From Aeromicrobium sp. (GTDB lineage Bacteria; Actinomycetota; Actinomycetes; Propionibacteriales; Nocardioidaceae), in the NCBI GenBank assembly GCA_023254755.1, contig JALRKU010000365.1, positions 1-6,501 of the forward strand: a stretch of DNA of 6,501 nucleotides, written 5' to 3'. The position numbers were made by a program, and so were the translations under genes. Shown in pieces: positions 5,419 through 6,501 of this stretch (position 1 is its first letter; every line of letters begins with the position of its first letter). Below the pieces are notes generated by a model. The model saw only the letters and a program-made list of their open reading frames with translations, made no database searches and was not told the origin of the DNA.

Positions 5419-6234
5419 GTGGCGCTCACCCGCATCCCGATGCCGGAACGGCTGCGCGAGCACGCCGCGAACCCGCCTGCCGATCCGCCGACCCCGAAGG
5501 ACGCGGCCACGATCGTCGTCGTCCGCGACGGCGACCACGGCATCGAGGCGTTCCTGATGCGCCGCCAGTCGTCGATGGCGTTCGCCGCGGGGTTCTACGT
5601 GTTCCCGGGGGGCGGCGTGCTCGCGTCGGACCACCAGCCCGTGCCGTGGGTCGGGCCCGACGAGCGGGTGTGGGCCGCGCGGTGGCGCTGCGCGCCCGAC
5701 CTCGCCCGCGCCCTGGTCGTGGCGGCCGTGCGCGAGACGTTCGAGGAGACGGGCGTGCTGCTCGCCGGCCCCGACGCCCACAGCGTGCTGTCCGACACCA
5801 CCGACCTCGAGCCGGTGCGTGACGCCCTCGAGGAGGGCGAGATCGGCTTCGCCGAGTTCCTGACCGACCACGACCTGGTGCTGCGGGCCGACCTGGTCGG
5901 GGCCTGGGCGCACTGGATCACCCCGGCGTTCGAGCCGCGCCGCTACGACACCCGGTTCTTCGTGGCCGCGCTGCCCGAGGGGCAGAAGGTCGGTGCGATC
6001 AGCCGCGAGGCCGACCGCACGGCCTGGGTGCCGCTGAGCGACGTCCTGGCGGCGGTCGAGCGCGGTGAGGCCACGATGATGCCGCCCACCATCGCCACGT
6101 GCCGTGAGGTCAGCGCACACACGGCCGCGACCGTCGTCGACGTCGCGGCGTCCCGCACGTTCGACACGATCGAGCCCCAGCTGGTGGACGTCGACGGCGA
6201 GCTGTTCCTGGAGACCTACCTGGGGGAGGGCTGA
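5419..6234 (+). CDS. NUDIX hydrolase with interrupted Nudix box (NUDT19/RP2-like type)
   Basis: A 271-residue NUDIX-fold protein, expected to hydrolyse a nucleoside diphosphate linked to another moiety. The opening strand is DAATIVVVRDG (28-38), then GFYVFPGGGV (58-67) and, much later, VRETFEETGVLL (104-115), which is the REuxEExGu half of the Nudix box with metal-binding Glu106, Glu109 and Glu110. In a standard box the Gly precedes the Arg by 14 residues; here the distance is about 40, so roughly 26 residues interrupt it. The Glu usually found midway is not obvious. An interrupted box of this kind is known from the NUDT19 (RP2) branch, which acts on CoA and related substrates, so a CoA-type substrate is possible but unproven. 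It starts with GTG, 1 nt after the RidA-like stop, and its TGA overlaps the next gene's ATG by one base, so all three are likely co-translated. I see no counterpart at this position in the mycobacterial block as I remember it. Confidence 0.91.
   Translation: MALTRIPMPERLREHAANPPADPPTPKDAATIVVVRDGDHGIEAFLMRRQSSMAFAAGFYVFPGGGVLASDHQPVPWVGPDERVWAARWRCAPDLARALVVAAVRETFEETGVLLAGPDAHSVLSDTTDLEPVRDALEEGEIGFAEFLTDHDLVLRADLVGAWAHWITPAFEPRRYDTRFFVAALPEGQKVGAISREADRTAWVPLSDVLAAVERGEATMMPPTIATCREVSAHTAATVVDVAASRTFDTIEPQLVDVDGELFLETYLGEG
6221..6229 (+). promoter_or_regulatory. Strong ribosome binding site of the MBL-fold hydrolase gene
   Basis: TGGGGGAGG inside the end of the NUDIX gene contains a GGGGGAGG core 4-5 nt before the overlapping ATG at 6234. 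This is the best Shine-Dalgarno in the window and fixes the start of the last gene. Confidence 0.65.
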
Positions 6235-6501
6235 TGGCCACCCGTGTCACCGACCGCGCCGCGTTCGTGCTCGCCGAGAACCCCGGCATCATGACGCTCG
6301 ACGGCACCAACACCTGGATCCTGCGCGAGGGCGACGGACGGGCCGTCGTCGTCGACCCCGGACCGGCCGACGACACCCACCTGTCCGCGGTGCTGGCCGA
6401 GGCGGACGAGGTCGCCCTGGTGCTGTTCACCCACCGCCACTTCGACCACACCGAGGCGCTGGTGCGCTTCGCGGACCTGACCGGAGCCACGTGCCGCGCG
6501 A
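6234..6501 (+). CDS. MBL-fold metallo-hydrolase, LACTB2-like (Rv3677c-like), N-terminal part
   Basis: The first 89 residues of a metallo-beta-lactamase-fold hydrolase; the gene runs off the window. The opening NPGIMTLDGTNTWIL (16-30), then VVVDPGP (38-44) and FTHRHFDHTEAL (65-76), give the metal site HxHxDH as His67, His69, Asp71 and His72. The 'NPG-MT-GTNT' opening is typical of the LACTB2-like branch, which includes the human mitochondrial endoribonuclease LACTB2 and the mycobacterial Rv3677c group. It is therefore probably a phosphodiesterase or RNase rather than a true beta-lactamase, and there is no signal peptide. The start overlaps the NUDIX stop as TGATG with a strong Shine-Dalgarno in front, showing translational coupling. 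In mycobacteria the next genes beyond this include crp, which would be expected past the window end on the opposite strand or further on. Confidence 0.92.
   Translation, partial: MATRVTDRAAFVLAENPGIMTLDGTNTWILREGDGRAVVVDPGPADDTHLSAVLAEADEVALVLFTHRHFDHTEALVRFADLTGATCRA

Noticed and set aside
5266..6120. A 284-codon minus-strand frame opposite RidA and NUDIX genes
   Set aside because: His, Arg and Gly-rich antisense shadow with no domain, overlapping two well-supported genes.
1..6501. CRISPR arrays, tRNA or rRNA genes, insertion sequences, toxin-antitoxin or defence modules
   Set aside because: No regularly spaced repeats, cloverleaf-like sequence, transposase motifs or terminal inverted repeats were seen. 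All coding space is accounted for by housekeeping-type genes.

Overview
The window looks like high-GC actinobacterial DNA. It has GC-rich third codon positions, a WhiB-family regulator (a family found almost only in Actinobacteria), and a gene order I recognise from mycobacteria. The relative gene orientations match the M. tuberculosis block from Rv3677c to Rv3682 (MBL hydrolase, RidA-like, small DUF4177-type protein, two ArsA/Get3-like ATPases, whiB4, ponA2), but with a NUDIX gene added. I cannot name the genus from sequence alone; a member of Propionibacteriales such as a Nocardioides or Aeromicrobium relative is a guess.

Layout. (1) Bases 2-2023, minus strand: a class A penicillin-binding protein of the PonA2 type. 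Its last roughly 92 codons (bases 2-277) are not PBP at all but an internal piece of elongation factor Tu, joined in frame and with completely different codon use. I read this as an assembly chimera or foreign join at about base 260-280, so the true 3' end of the PBP gene is missing. (2) Bases 2024-2225: divergent intergenic region with a candidate leaderless promoter for the PBP, two short direct repeats, and a Shine-Dalgarno for whiB4. (3) Bases 2226-2483, plus strand: WhiB4/WblA-like iron-sulfur regulator. (4) Bases 2484-2564: convergent gap with a strong GC-rich hairpin. (5) Bases 2565-4720, minus strand: a two-gene operon of ArsA/Get3-like ATPases overlapping by ATGA. (6) Bases 4721-4789: short divergent promoter region with two candidate leaderless promoters. 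(7) Bases 4790-6501, plus strand: a tight cluster of a 52-residue DUF4177-like protein, a RidA/YjgF-family protein, a NUDIX hydrolase with an interrupted Nudix box, and the start of an MBL-fold hydrolase that runs off the window. No intergenic stretch exceeds 300 bases.

How the genes may work together (inference). The conserved neighbourhood couples a redox-responsive Fe-S regulator, a cell-wall synthase, a probable Get3-like heterodimer that could handle hydrophobic membrane clients, and a metabolite or RNA clean-up cluster (RidA, NUDIX, MBL). One ATPase keeps the signature lysine of the deviant Walker A motif and the other has lost it, which suggests an asymmetric heterodimer. Three of the genes share exactly the same TAnnnT-6 nt-ATG start architecture, pointing to leaderless transcription.
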